Shown here one piece after another: positions 1-10,000 of a stretch of 15,664 nt of DNA; within the stretch, counting starts at the first letter, position 1, and every line of letters begins with the position of its first letter. The notes below the pieces were generated by a model. The model worked only from the letters and a program-made list of their open reading frames with translations, did no database searches and was not told where the DNA came from. Source of the DNA: Flammula alnicola (taxonomy: Eukaryota > Basidiomycota > Agaricomycetes > Agaricales > Strophariaceae); assembly GCA_015499995.1 (NCBI GenBank), contig JADNRV010000724.1, positions 1 to 15,664 on the forward strand, written 5' to 3'. Both the position numbers and the translations under genes were made by a program.

Positions 1-535
1 GAATAATCAATCCGCCTAGAATTCCAATATTCGCTATTTGCGCGATTACCGGTAGTGGAACACCATCTGAGCTCGGCGCTGCGATTGAGAACATGCTGGC
101 TTCTGTTGCAGCAAAGAATGTTGTCTGGAAATATGCAAGGACCATCAGAGCCTTCTCACAGCAATATCATTCAACGCTTCAAGGACGCTCACAATGACAG
201 TGATCAGTTGAAGCCTATCCATCCACGACTCCACAAGATCGCGCAGAGCTTCACGACGCTTTTGTTCATCCTTCTCGTCCTGGTCCTGTTGTGTTACTGT
301 CTCCAATGTCGTGAACACGCCAGTTCAAATCGACTATGTTTAAAAGCATCGAAACGCACCTATCCTATTCAACGGTTCGCCCGTCGTCAGGGTGACACCC
401 TTGCCATTAGCGACAGTAGGATCTGTAAAGTCATCAAGAACCAGACCTCACACACTGAGAAAGCGACTTACGCTTTGGCACTGGCCGTGTACCTGGGGCC
501 GGTGCGAACTTGATTTGTCGACGAAGAGCCTTCAT
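1..535 (-). CDS. Small Agaricomycete membrane protein with WMDRLQL motif, 5' part only (cut by window edge)
   Basis: The model starts at the ATG at 535-533 and has exons 535-452, 285-193 and 124-1, running off the left edge after about 100 residues. The intron at 192-125 (gtgagc..ccag) is well supported. It joins LQLITVI to TTFFAATEAS in phase 0, and this junction is the most conserved-looking part of the protein. The N-terminus holds a basic, proline-rich stretch (FAPAPGTRPVPKRKS), then an acidic/charged segment (DEKDEQKRREALRDL), then SWMDRLQLITVITTFFAATE, and then a hydrophobic stretch ending at the edge. From memory this layout matches a family of short uncharacterised membrane proteins common in mushroom genomes; no function is known to me. 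The first intron (451-286, 166 bp) is long for this window and may hide another exon. The orientation is secure, the N-terminal exon less so. Confidence 0.66.
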
Positions 536-961
536 TGACCGAGTAGAAAAGGTTGAGTAGTGCTAATAAATGCAAGAGCAGACCAGCAAGGTAAGTAAGC
601 GCTACAGCGGATGCCTGTAAACCGTGGGCATTGGCCAATGGCCATCTTCATTAAATAGGACAGAGTTGATGAGTTGACTCGGATGTGTGGGGATATCAGG
701 AAGCGCCAAAGGGGAACCGCGCTGCGTGGAAAATGCTATGGAGCTTTGCAGTTGAGCTATTTTTAGATCCAGTACATCGCCAAGCGTTTGCTCTTTGGTG
801 TAATAGAGATTTCGAAAGAGGTTGGAGCTACAGAATCTTCGAGTTTCGTGCTTCGTGATGACAAGTGCATATTAATTTTGCCTATCTGAAAGAACAGAGG
901 TACGTAATGATATCAGATCTCTAACGACAAGTGTCGAGACCACACCGCATAGTCTCAACAT
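536..961. other. Intergenic region between two minus-strand genes
   Basis: This 426 bp stretch should hold the 3'UTR of the gene ending at 962 and the promoter and 5'UTR of the gene starting at 535. I see no open frame with splice support and no RNA gene. No convincing TATA or CCAAT element could be picked out. Confidence 0.5.
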
Positions 962-1499
962 TCACATCATAGGCATGATGCAGACGAAAGGTGCTTGCCC
1001 CGTATTGATTGTAGATTCCTTGGGCTTTGTCGCAACAGGGGCACTAGAGGAGAAACATCTAGGATCAAAGTTCAATTCACATGCTGGTCAAAGGAAGTCA
1101 CTTACAGTGAAGATGCAATAACCCATGCTTCGTGTCGAAACGCCGTCACAGCCTCAGTGTCCGCCTCTCGGTCCGCCCTCCATGCCCTCTTCTCAAGCAT
1201 GTAAGCCAGATCAGTGAAGGCGCGGGCGCATTCCTGGTGCGCGGCGGGATATGAGAAGAGTATCTCGCGATGGGTAAAAATGGCGTCGAGATACTCCCCG
1301 CCGGTGGTGGGGTAGTCCTGCATTTGCGAATGGATAGCTTGCAGATAGGCGCAACCGTACGACGGTTGACTCGTGTTTGAGCTTGAACTTGAGGTTTCGG
1401 AGGCCGCGTCTGACTGTAAACACATAACGATTGGGGCGATCAGAATACGTACTTCAGATATTCATAACGACTTACTTGATAATTCAGATCCTCTGCCAT
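962..1499 (-). CDS. Small conserved-looking protein of unknown function
   Basis: The minimal model has three exons: 1499-1476 (24 nt), 1413-1106 (308 nt) and 1043-962 (82 nt). They total 414 nt, or 137 aa plus a TGA stop. Introns are 1475-1414 (gtaagt..acag) and 1105-1044 (gtaagt..ctag), both 62 bp with ideal donors, and the phases agree. The protein opens with MAEDLNYQSDAASE, then a serine-rich linker, then a compact helical-looking stretch from about residue 30 to 110 with motifs such as YLDAIFTHREILFSYP and ECARAFTDLAYMLEKRAW. The middle exon is GC-rich at third positions, as expected of real coding sequence. I do not recognise a domain; the helices could resemble TPR-like repeats, but that is only an impression. 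The N-terminus is uncertain: the same frame is open upstream to about 1570 without another ATG, and splice-like exons lie further up (see 1500-2375). Confidence 0.6.
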
Positions 1500-2375
1500 G
1501 AGGTCGTCTTGGATGCTTTGTGGAAGTGACGCATCTTGTACGGTATGTTCTGCGGTCTTCTTTCTCCAGGAAATTCAAGAGGTAAGTACCCTGAAAAGGA
1601 GTTACAGTAGAACGACGCCAAAAACGTACTCTTGTGTCGAACGAAGAGTCTAGCTTCATCGTTTGCAGAAGATCACACAAATCCATATCGACAGAGTAAT
1701 GCTAGTCGCAGGGGTTTGGATGACGTTTAGTGCATCGATATGCAAGACAGTGATTTAATCGCGTACCTCGGATCCGATGAAATGTGTTTCATGGGTAGCG
1801 TAAGGCATGACGGTTCTGGAGGGTATGGCAATTATGCAGGTCTTTAGAGCGAATGTGTTCAAACGCCGTTCAAGGAGGGCAGTGAAGGATGGAGAGATAG
1901 GACGCAATCTCCTTCATTCCCTTAGCCTTAGGTTTTGTATCCTGTCGGAGCCCAATTGTGTCGATCTCGGACAAGCAGTTTGGTGCCTCGTGGATGACGC
2001 ATGACTCCTGCTACTCCATTGTCCTCAAGGCAGGAAGCAGGAGCCATCTCTCGATAAGCCCTGGATAAGGCCAAATAAGACGCGTATCATATACAGATGG
2101 TAAGAAGAAGACGTTTCAGGCGGTGTGTTACAACTTACGAGCCATTTCGATTCCGAAGATATCACGGCCATTGAAAAACGATAAATGCTGGAACGGCACG
2201 AAAGACACGAGGATTTAACACTCAAACCTATTCCTAGCAAATTCGGAGATGGAGCCTTGGAGTTCGGGAGTCACAGGGCGTCGTGGTGATGGTCAGAACG
2301 ATGATGCTCGCAGCTCGGACCGGAGCCGCTCAGTGAATGAACATCATCCACCCCATTTCGCGTCATGTTAGTATT
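1500..2375 (-). pseudogene. Coding-like fragments with splice signals, frames not joinable (possible decayed gene or unresolved 5' exons)
   Basis: Several minus-strand segments look coding but do not give one open frame. An ATG at 2366 opens about 31 codons (MTRNGVDDVHSLSGSG) to a TGA. A second frame directly after it reads RPVTPELQGSISEFARN. A segment 2187-2139 (FFNGRDIFGIEMA) joins across a canonical intron (2138-2061, gtaagt..ccag) to RLIERWLLLPALRTME, followed by TAG. An ORF at about 1900-1767 ends HETHFIGSE and joins in phase across intron 1766-1702 to exon 1701-1630 (DMDLCDLLQTMKL). The 39 bp intron 1629-1591 then leads to GTYLLNFLEKEDRR, which is one base out of frame with the gene at 962-1499. 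The splice sites suggest a once-working gene, perhaps the 5' half of the downstream gene. Chance open frames remain possible. Confidence 0.35.
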
Positions 2376-2599
2376 GTATTGCTGCAATAATCGATTCCTT
2401 CTATGATCTATAAAAGCATCTATGTAATGTGTTTATTATGTGTCTATACAAACTTGCAAGGGAACACTGATTGAAAGATTAAACGATGATACAGAAAAAA
2501 GACCAAGGAACCGGCCATAAGGCTAACGAAGAGAAGTAACATTAAACAAATGCAAGGGATAGATACGATAATGCAAGCCAAGATCGACATGAGTGAATA
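2376..2599. other. 3' flank of the TRK gene
   Basis: This A/T-rich stretch follows the TRK stop codon at 2602-2600 in the direction of transcription and should hold its 3'UTR and polyadenylation region. I see no gene in it. Confidence 0.5.
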
Positions 2600-5500
2600 T
2601 CAATGTTTCTCTATATGCTGAAGATCGTCGCTCTCTTTCCGCCTCTCCGACGACGACGAACTCTCCTCGAGATCAGACATTTCGTCGTCGTTGAACGTTC
2701 TCGAAGGCTTAGGCGCCCGCCTGCGCATGTCAGAAGTTTGGCGGCTACTAGTTGGCTCCAAGTATGCGAACGGCTGGGTGTTCGGTTCATCGTTACCAGA
2801 GAATTGACTTCTGTGGTCGATCTCTTCATCTTTCTTTTCAGACTCGTCAGGAAGCATGATGGCGCGATCAATCGCGTCTGGCAATCCACGATGACGTCCC
2901 CGGAGCATGACAAGGCAAACGATAAGTTTCGACAATGGGTGCAGCGCACCAGAGAAAGAATAGTTTTGCTGATATAAAAAATTCAAAAGAGGTTAACAAT
3001 GCCATGAAGAGTTCCCTCACATTAGGAATGCCCAGAGTAAGGCCAACCGTGCCGTATGCAGATACCAACTCGAAAACTATAAGATGCATGAGCTCGAATC
3101 GAAAGACAAAATATGAAAAAGGTACGTACGAATGCGGAAAATATTAAACCACCCGAATTTGAGCGGGTCTAGCAGATTATTTTTCTAAAGAAAGAGGTCA
3201 ACTATGGAACTTCAGTGACATTTCAACGACAAATAATTTCACCTCGATAATGCAAATAACGAACAAGGACAACGCCAGCCACCACATATCTACGAGCCTT
3301 ATATAAGATTTAATCATCATTATAGAGGAAAGAACGCACCGAAAGCAAGCTGCCTACGAGCATGCATACCGAGATATCGACTCCATACCGTCATTCGAGG
3401 ACCAGACGGCTCGAAAGTGTCCACATCATGTTCATGTGCATCGAAAATACCAAGGGATTGCTCCTCGTACACGTTCGTAGAACGGACACTGAAAAAGAAC
3501 AAACTTGTCAATATACAACATTTGCATCATGTAATCAGAAACAAACCTCAGCGCAATGGGATCTAGAGAGGAAGGTTCCATGAGTACAGAAAATGCCATC
3601 AAAGGGGGGGAACTTACAAACGCTGATGTACATCATGACCACATAAAGCACCTGGACGGCTGGAACAAGAGCAGCCAATGGCACAATACCGAATCCAGCT
3701 GCTCGAACTGCAGTGGCCTGTATAAAGCCATCCAGTACACGAATTCCAACCGGAATTGAAGCAATTTCAGGGGTGTGGAGGTCCAGGACCAAGAAGAAAA
3801 ACCAATCGATGAACCTGCAATAACAAACCAAAGATTCGGGTAATCAGTCTTAGGAATTGCAGGGAGAAGAGGTAAAAGTGGACGTACGTGAGCCCGAGGA
3901 CTACTGTTAGGAGGAACCAAGTCTGATGAGAAGGAAAGAGATATATAAAGCATCGACGAGGATGATCGAGTAGGAAATGCAAGGTCTCATGAGCGCGAGA
4001 ACCCTTGCGGACCACTTTACTTAGGCACCAACTAAAATATCACAGAAAATCAAAAAAACGGGCCAATAAGGGAGAAAGAATGCTCACATCATAAAACGTA
4101 AGCTATTTGAGATTCGAGGATTTGAGTGTCAATAGAGAATGTGATAATTGGTAATGCTTACAAGATAGGCTACGAATCAATAAAATCAGAGGTCGAATAT
4201 AGTCATTTCGAAGAAAAGACCCACAAAAGATGTGTTACCGGCCAAAATCAGAAAAATCATCACGAAAATCATAGGGTATGCGTCCTGAAATGGGACCATC
4301 GACTGATCGACCAGTGACGTTCCAGTATTCGTATACGCAGAAACGACTTGAAATGCCGCGAACCTACACGAACAGAAAAATTAGATTGTCGCGAACACTG
4401 TTCTCTGATCCCAACGTGCCAGACAGGGCTCAAAGGCCGAATTTGTTCGTTAAAAACTGGCTTCCATTTGCTTATGGTACTGTATGGTGCAATGATAATG
4501 AATGAGACGAGTTGACTGAGGATGTGATACTGTCAATGAGATTTAGCAATTAAGATAGCTAAAAAGATTGAATTAATCACTTACTGCAGCGACAATCCAA
4601 AGCAGCGAACTTAGAGCCCTATATTCTACGCCTCCAATTTCATACATCTGGTCCTTCGTTAATAGGTGGAATGTTGAGTTCCGCCCAACGACCGCGTCGA
4701 AGGAGATATACGGCACTTGTTTCTTGCCCTGTTGAGCTCCTACACGACTGGGAGTCAACGACATGGTCGCAGGCATCGTGACGGTCCGAGTCATCGTGCG
4801 CTTCACTCCAGGAAAAAGGCGAGCTACAAGAGACTTTATGAGAGCGAATGGTGATGGAAACCCTCCAAATCCACGAGACATGCTATCCTCAGGGAGAACA
4901 GTATGAGAACGATGTACATGGCCTGTACGCTCAGTTGCATTCGTGTAGGTGGACATTGGGACGGAAGGCGACATGATAAAACTGCGACCAGATCCTAAAT
5001 AGACAACATTTTAATGTCGGAAAGCCACTACGGAAATTTGGGCGTACGCATGTGGGCCGGAATCGTCTCAGATTCTTCGTGAAGAGGGCCGTGCTCTGTT
5101 ACGTCTTTGCGTCCTAATCTACTGCGGCGTGTTAGAGGATCCGGAGCAAATTCAACCGTCTGTGTACGGGGGAAGTGCTTCGGAGGCGCAGGAGGACTGG
5201 GCTTAGAATCGGCAACTGTTTCAAATCGTTGTAATGTCCCTGAGAGGAAAGTTAGAAAAGAGTCAATAGTATAATGATGGTCATACTGGAAGTTGGGGAT
5301 GCCACTCTGGGCGGGTAACCTGGATCTGATAAGCGCCTACGGCGTGGTCTACAAAAAAAGAGTTTGGCATTGAACACCACATGATTTAAACAAGCAGACG
5401 TACTTTACATCTCCAAAATCAACTGAGGCACTTCCACGCATGGGAGGATATGGGCGATTAGAACTACTGCCGATCACGGATTCGTCGGTCGTTTCTGAGG

Positions 5501-6360
5501 CCAAAGGTTTGGAGGGAGGGCGAATGCTGCCGTTGGACATCCTCCTACCCGGAGGCGGGCGACCTTCAGAGACCCATCCACTGGGGTCGACACGTTTGGG
5601 CGCATCGTCCATACGCCGGATCATGTCTGGTCTCAGTTTCCGAAGGGCACCTTCCTTCTTTGCTTCTTGGTCGGCGCTCTCTTCGTCGATGACCGATAGG
5701 TGTCGTCCTGACATGTATGCAACGAAGCGATGGGGCCATGGTTTATTCTCTTTGGCGGCTCGGCTTACCACCCTTGCTGCCTTCTTCTCTGCTGCCTTTT
5801 CCAAGATGATCTCAAACTTTCTCGCAAAGAAATGCCTGTATATAAACGAAATGAGATCCCACTCAACAACGGAGAATGAGGACAACACACCTGCGCGTAT
5901 ATACGATGACCCACGACACAATGACCTACGGGCAATTTATGAGACGGATATCGCACAAAGTTGCTAAAAGTCTGCTCACCGGATTGCCCACACACATAAG
6001 AAAGAACAACTGCGTTTGTTGGAAGGGCGTCAAAGAACTCAGATTTATCGTGGCCAAGCCGCAGACTGTCATGGCGCTAACGCAATTGTACAACGAGTCG
6101 ACGTAGGATATCCTGTACCGTCCATTGCTGGCGTAGAAAATCCCGGAGAATATGAGGGGGGTGAATGTGCTGTCGTCATCGAACTTTGATTAGCGTGATG
6201 TGCCAAATGCCAAAGATTATGAGGGATATTTGCCAGCTTACAAAAATAGGAGATGGATTCGGAAGAAATTAAGGTTGTTCGTGAGCCTTCTCCAAGCGCT
6301 TTTCCTTCCGGTTGTTGTGGTTGTATTGAATGTGTTGGAACGGGAAAAGAGCGAAGTCAT
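2600..6360 (-). CDS. TRK1: TRK-family potassium uptake transporter (19 exons, 914 aa)
   Basis: This is a plasma-membrane potassium transporter of the fungal TRK type, a single chain with four membrane-pore-membrane repeats. Exons: 6360-6242, 6169-5980, 5925-5891, 5835-5404, 5348-5287, 5239-5048, 4994-4585, 4529-4420, 4363-4225, 4169-4162, 4102-4088, 4031-3888, 3814-3618, 3562-3547, 3488-3340, 3289-3243, 3184-3130, 3076-3021 and 2968-2600. The sum is 2745 nt with all phases consistent. The N-terminus (NLNFFRIHLLFFTFTPLIFS) matches the family. Pore loops appear at residues 71-80 (SAMTVCGLAT), 525-533 (SAYTNTGTS), 655-661 (VRAAGFG) and 779-786 (SAYGTVGL), each with the selectivity-filter glycine. 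A hydrophilic cytoplasmic loop of over 300 residues (about 127-436) precedes the conserved VPYISFDAVVGRNSTFH. Other family hallmarks are ETLHFLLDHPRRCFIYLFPS and LSKLIVCLVMLRGRHRGLP near the end. The tail is acidic and serine-rich. The start is the first in-frame ATG after an upstream stop. No key residue is missing. Confidence 0.97.
4364..4419 (-). other. Probable GC-AG intron (TRK intron 8)
   Basis: The intron begins GCACGT and ends GTGTAG, 56 bp. Only this boundary keeps the frame and gives PVWFAAFQVVSAYTNTG, the expected family sequence before the second pore loop. The nearby GT dinucleotides (at 4424 and 4415) would change the exon by 5 or 4 nt and break the frame. Confidence 0.8.
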
Positions 6361-7019
6361 GCCACGGTGCGTTGTCTCGCGGTGCACAATCAGCTGGCTC
6401 AGGATAGCCCACCTGAAGAAGCTTGCGACGGAAACCCTCGCCGCGGGAGGTTCGTACGGTGTGGTGGTGAAACTGACAGAAGTGTTAGGACAGTTGGATC
6501 TTGGCAGTCATTGATGATTGAAGGACTTGGCGCAAAATTGGGTGGATATCTCGGCGCGGAACCAATCCAGAATAGGGAAAAATTGAAGGTTTGCTCCTAA
6601 GTTCTCTCTGACCTTATATATGGTCCTGTCTCCACTTACAGCATGATGAAGCAGGCTTATTTTCAAGAATAGGACTGCTTCGAAGGAGGTCTAGGTGGAT
6701 GGACCAGTGCCTACTCGGTCGCAATTGAAGCAATCGACGTCACCGTCTCCGAAGATTTAGACAATGTTCTCAGGCAATAATGGGAAGACCTATGTACATG
6801 CCACAGAGTACGATGAGCAAGTCCTAAACAATCGCAGATAGACTAGAGTAAGAAACATATGCAACGACGAAAAGAGAGGAATGCAGACAAGATGGAAATG
6901 AAAAAAAAAAGTGAGAGAATAATAGCGTGAATACGAAGGAGAACGACAATAAGGTAGATGCAGTCGATGCCAGAGTGAGAGGGAATGACAGACTAAAGGA
7001 AGATTACGGTAATTCTAAA
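6361..7019. other. Intergenic region: eIF4G 3' flank and TRK promoter
   Basis: In the minus direction this 659 bp stretch holds the 3' flank of eIF4G (a T-rich run opposite 6899-6910) and then the 5' flank of TRK. Open frames on both strands in 6200-6600 overlap TRK exon 1 and its leader and look like chance frames. I see no further gene. Confidence 0.6.
6612..6622 (-). promoter_or_regulatory. TATA-like element upstream of TRK
   Basis: The minus strand reads CATATATAAGG about 250 bp before the TRK start codon, a plausible core-promoter position if the 5'UTR is about 200 nt. The evidence is sequence match only. Confidence 0.4.
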
Positions 7020-10000
7020 CTACTGTAGAAGCGCAAGAAGTTTGTCGCTATCCATAGACTTGGACGCCAGGTTTGACCGCCGTTCTTCGTCCAGACTGGC
7101 GCCAGTGATCATCAGGGCAAACAATTGGAAGGCCTTAGGAGCATCGATAGCAATATCATCGATAAGCTCCGCAATGGGGGTAAATCCTTCCTCGAAAGCG
7201 GCAGCTGATGACAGTTTATTCTCGACAGCCCGAGCGAAAAAGTCAGATACGAGTTGGGCATCTGCTTCCTTCGATTCGATTGCCTTTGAGACGAGGGTAT
7301 CGACCAGCTTGTGATGATGCTGGGCAGGCAGATTGCTAAAGTATACCTCGGCCTCGTCCAGATTCCGAACACCGAAGAACTCTTTCGAGTCCTCGGCGAT
7401 CTTCTTCTTGGCTTCCTCCTCAGTCATCTCAGCAGGTGCCTCCTCTTCTGCATCCGATCCAGGAGCAGGTGACTGAGAGTCCGCTGTTTCACTCTCGACA
7501 GGTTTCGAACGAGGTTGGAGGACGAGCCGTCTGCGTTGAGCGGGTTCAGCAGCTATGATATCAAAATGTTAGCAAATGAAGATCCAAATCCAGTTCAACA
7601 ACGCATACCTTTGGTAGCGGCTTCCGATGGCTCAGGAGCTTGGCTGCTGAGCATTGAGAACATGTTGGAGTTCGAATTCGTGCGAGAAATAGACTCTCGC
7701 TTCGACGACTCAGCACCACCCTTCTTACCAGCAAATACACTGCTCGGTCCGAATGTCATGGGTTGGGCCTTGCTGATCTTGCCAAAGTTGGACAGATCAC
7801 CAGCCTTGGGAGGTGGTCGAGGAGCACCCGATCCACCGCCAGCAACAGCCCAGCCATCGGGGCCAACCTGTGGGTATTCGTTGCGGTCTCCGCCGCGCCT
7901 TGATCCACCACGCGACATGCTGATTTGGCGTTGGTAAGACTCTTTCTCGGCGGCAGCCTTCTCCTTAGCAGCCTGTTTTTATATCCTCGTCAGAAACTCT
8001 GAAGAACTAAGAAGCTAACAACACGACTTACATTTTCGTGGATTTGAGCAATCGTCGTGGGGGCAGCGACGCTATTACGAGTAATCCATTTACGGTCACG
8101 GAGTTCGATCAAGTCCTATGACATAGTTTAGTAAATTCAACTTTCGGTTATAACGGCATTGTATACTCACAAGGAGCATATATTGCATACGCGAGGTGAC
8201 ATTGGGACTCTTTGTGAGCTCTTTCATGCGTGAGAAATAGACGTCGAGGTGGGCGCGAGCCTTGGGGGTATCGAGGATGCCACCAACGGTGGTAAGAAGC
8301 TTGCACAGCGATTCGATTTCCTCCTCTTCCGGGTTGTCGACATTGCCAAGAAGCTTCTTCACGCACTCGTGCATGATCCGCTCCGTAAGCATCTGGAGCT
8401 TGAACAGTTCACCAATGAACTTGATGAGACCAAGACCCTGGCGCTTAGCCTTCTGAGCAGCGTAGTACTCCTCAGAGTAGAGGACAACCTCGACCTCCCC
8501 TTCCTTGCCATCCTCCTTGGTCTTTTCGTTGGCAGCTTTCACGGCCTCGTCGTCCAAAGCCTTCGATGCAGCGGCAGCGGCAGTAGTTTCTTTCGCCACC
8601 CAACCACGCTCAAAGTCTTCTTGACAGCGGTTCAGCAGATATTTACGGAAGAGTTGGCCTCCAGCAATAGGTTTGCCTTCGTTGGTCTTGATACCGTCAT
8701 CCTGAACCTTGGGGCTGATCTGCTCCATCATCTTCCGGCACAGACGCGCATACATCTCGGACCATGCAGCTTCATCAGTGGCCTTCTCGAAAACAAGACG
8801 AATGACCTGGATGAGCGTTCGTCCATCCTTCTCCTTCTCGGACTTGTTGGCCCAAGAAATGATTTGGTCGGAAATAGAATCGAATTTCTCCATGGTCAAC
8901 TTGTTAAGGAGACCCTTGACCTTACGGTCCACCATCTCGGGCGAATCGGCGTCGATTTGCAAGGCCTTCCTGTCCCAACGATTGGCAGAAGCTTGGAGAG
9001 GGGCAACGGGCTCGAGGTTCATTTGCTGCTGATTCTGGTAATTGCTGTAACCCGAACCATGACTTTGCTGCTGGCCCCCACCACCACCGCCGGCCTTTTT
9101 GCCATCGTCGCGCTTCTCGCCCCGTTTGCTGCGAGTACGATCACGAAGAGGCGCGCCACCTGGCCCACCCTGACTGGCGGTCCGCGTCATGGCAATTGGT
9201 CGGTTAGCATATTGCATCCCAGGAGCGCCGCTGGCAGACGCGACACGACCAGCAGACGCCGCAAACCTGTCCTCGCTGCTGAGCTTGCTGGCGCCGACAG
9301 TAGCGAAATTGCCCATGCTGAAGGGGTTGGTAGCGCCTTTGCCGAATGTGCCAGGCGAGAAACCGAGGCCGATAGATCCCTGTCGAGAAGGAGGGGCGGC
9401 GCCTGAACCTTGACGATGACGGCCAGATCCGCCACGAGCCATGTTGAGCTGGTCGTTGGGTTCAAGACCAATGGCATCAAGAGGAGGTAGCATAGCAGGC
9501 TTCTCCTTGCAGATGGACATGAACTGCAGGAGGAAGTCTCGGTCATACCTATAAACAATGTTAAACGACAGAACGAAGTTTCCGGGATAAAAATTACATA
9601 CCTGAATTTACCCTCCTTCGCGCCCTGATTTAATTCAGGACGTGGGCTGCTAACACCCTCGGGGTATTGTACTGTGGAGATATCAGCGATAATGCGAGCT
9701 GTGGCAAGAGCGCTTTGGGGAGGGGCTGCGATATTGGTGCTCTTAGCGCCAGAAAGATCCAAAGGACCAGGATGCCGTCTCCTGTCGAGCGTTGGCGAGG
9801 TAGTGTTGATACGAAGACCATCCTTGGGCTTCTCCTTCACTTCTTCCTTCGAAGCGACGGGAACCTCAGCTTCCTTGCCGTCCTCAGCGACCTCTCCGTC
9901 CTCCGAAGTCTCCTCAGCCTTTCCATCGGCTTCGACTTCAGGCTCTGGAGTAACCTCAGTCTTCTTGGAGGCTTCCTCTTGCTCGACACGAAGGCGCTCT

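Noticed and set aside
55..513. 152-residue plus-strand ORF with a hydrophobic stretch
   Set aside because: The minus strand here encodes the conserved SWMDRLQLITV..TTFFAATE across a canonical intron; the plus ORF is its shadow.
2603..2977. 124-residue plus-strand ORF
   Set aside because: It is antisense to the last TRK exon carrying LRGRHRGLP.
4280..4310. Suspected frameshift in TRK near the second pore loop
   Set aside because: Careful re-reading gives GTSLVDQSMVPFQDAYP without interruption; the suspicion came from a transcription slip.
5440..5967. 175-residue plus-strand ORF
   Set aside because: It is antisense to TRK exon 4, which has family-level support.
6200..6600. Overlapping plus-strand ORFs of 104 and 115 residues
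   Set aside because: They overlap TRK exon 1 and its leader, have no recognisable domain and clash with a supported gene.
8249..9406. 385-residue plus-strand ORF
   Set aside because: It lies antisense to the MIF4G-containing exon of eIF4G and has no domain; it is open because of the biased codon use of eIF4G.
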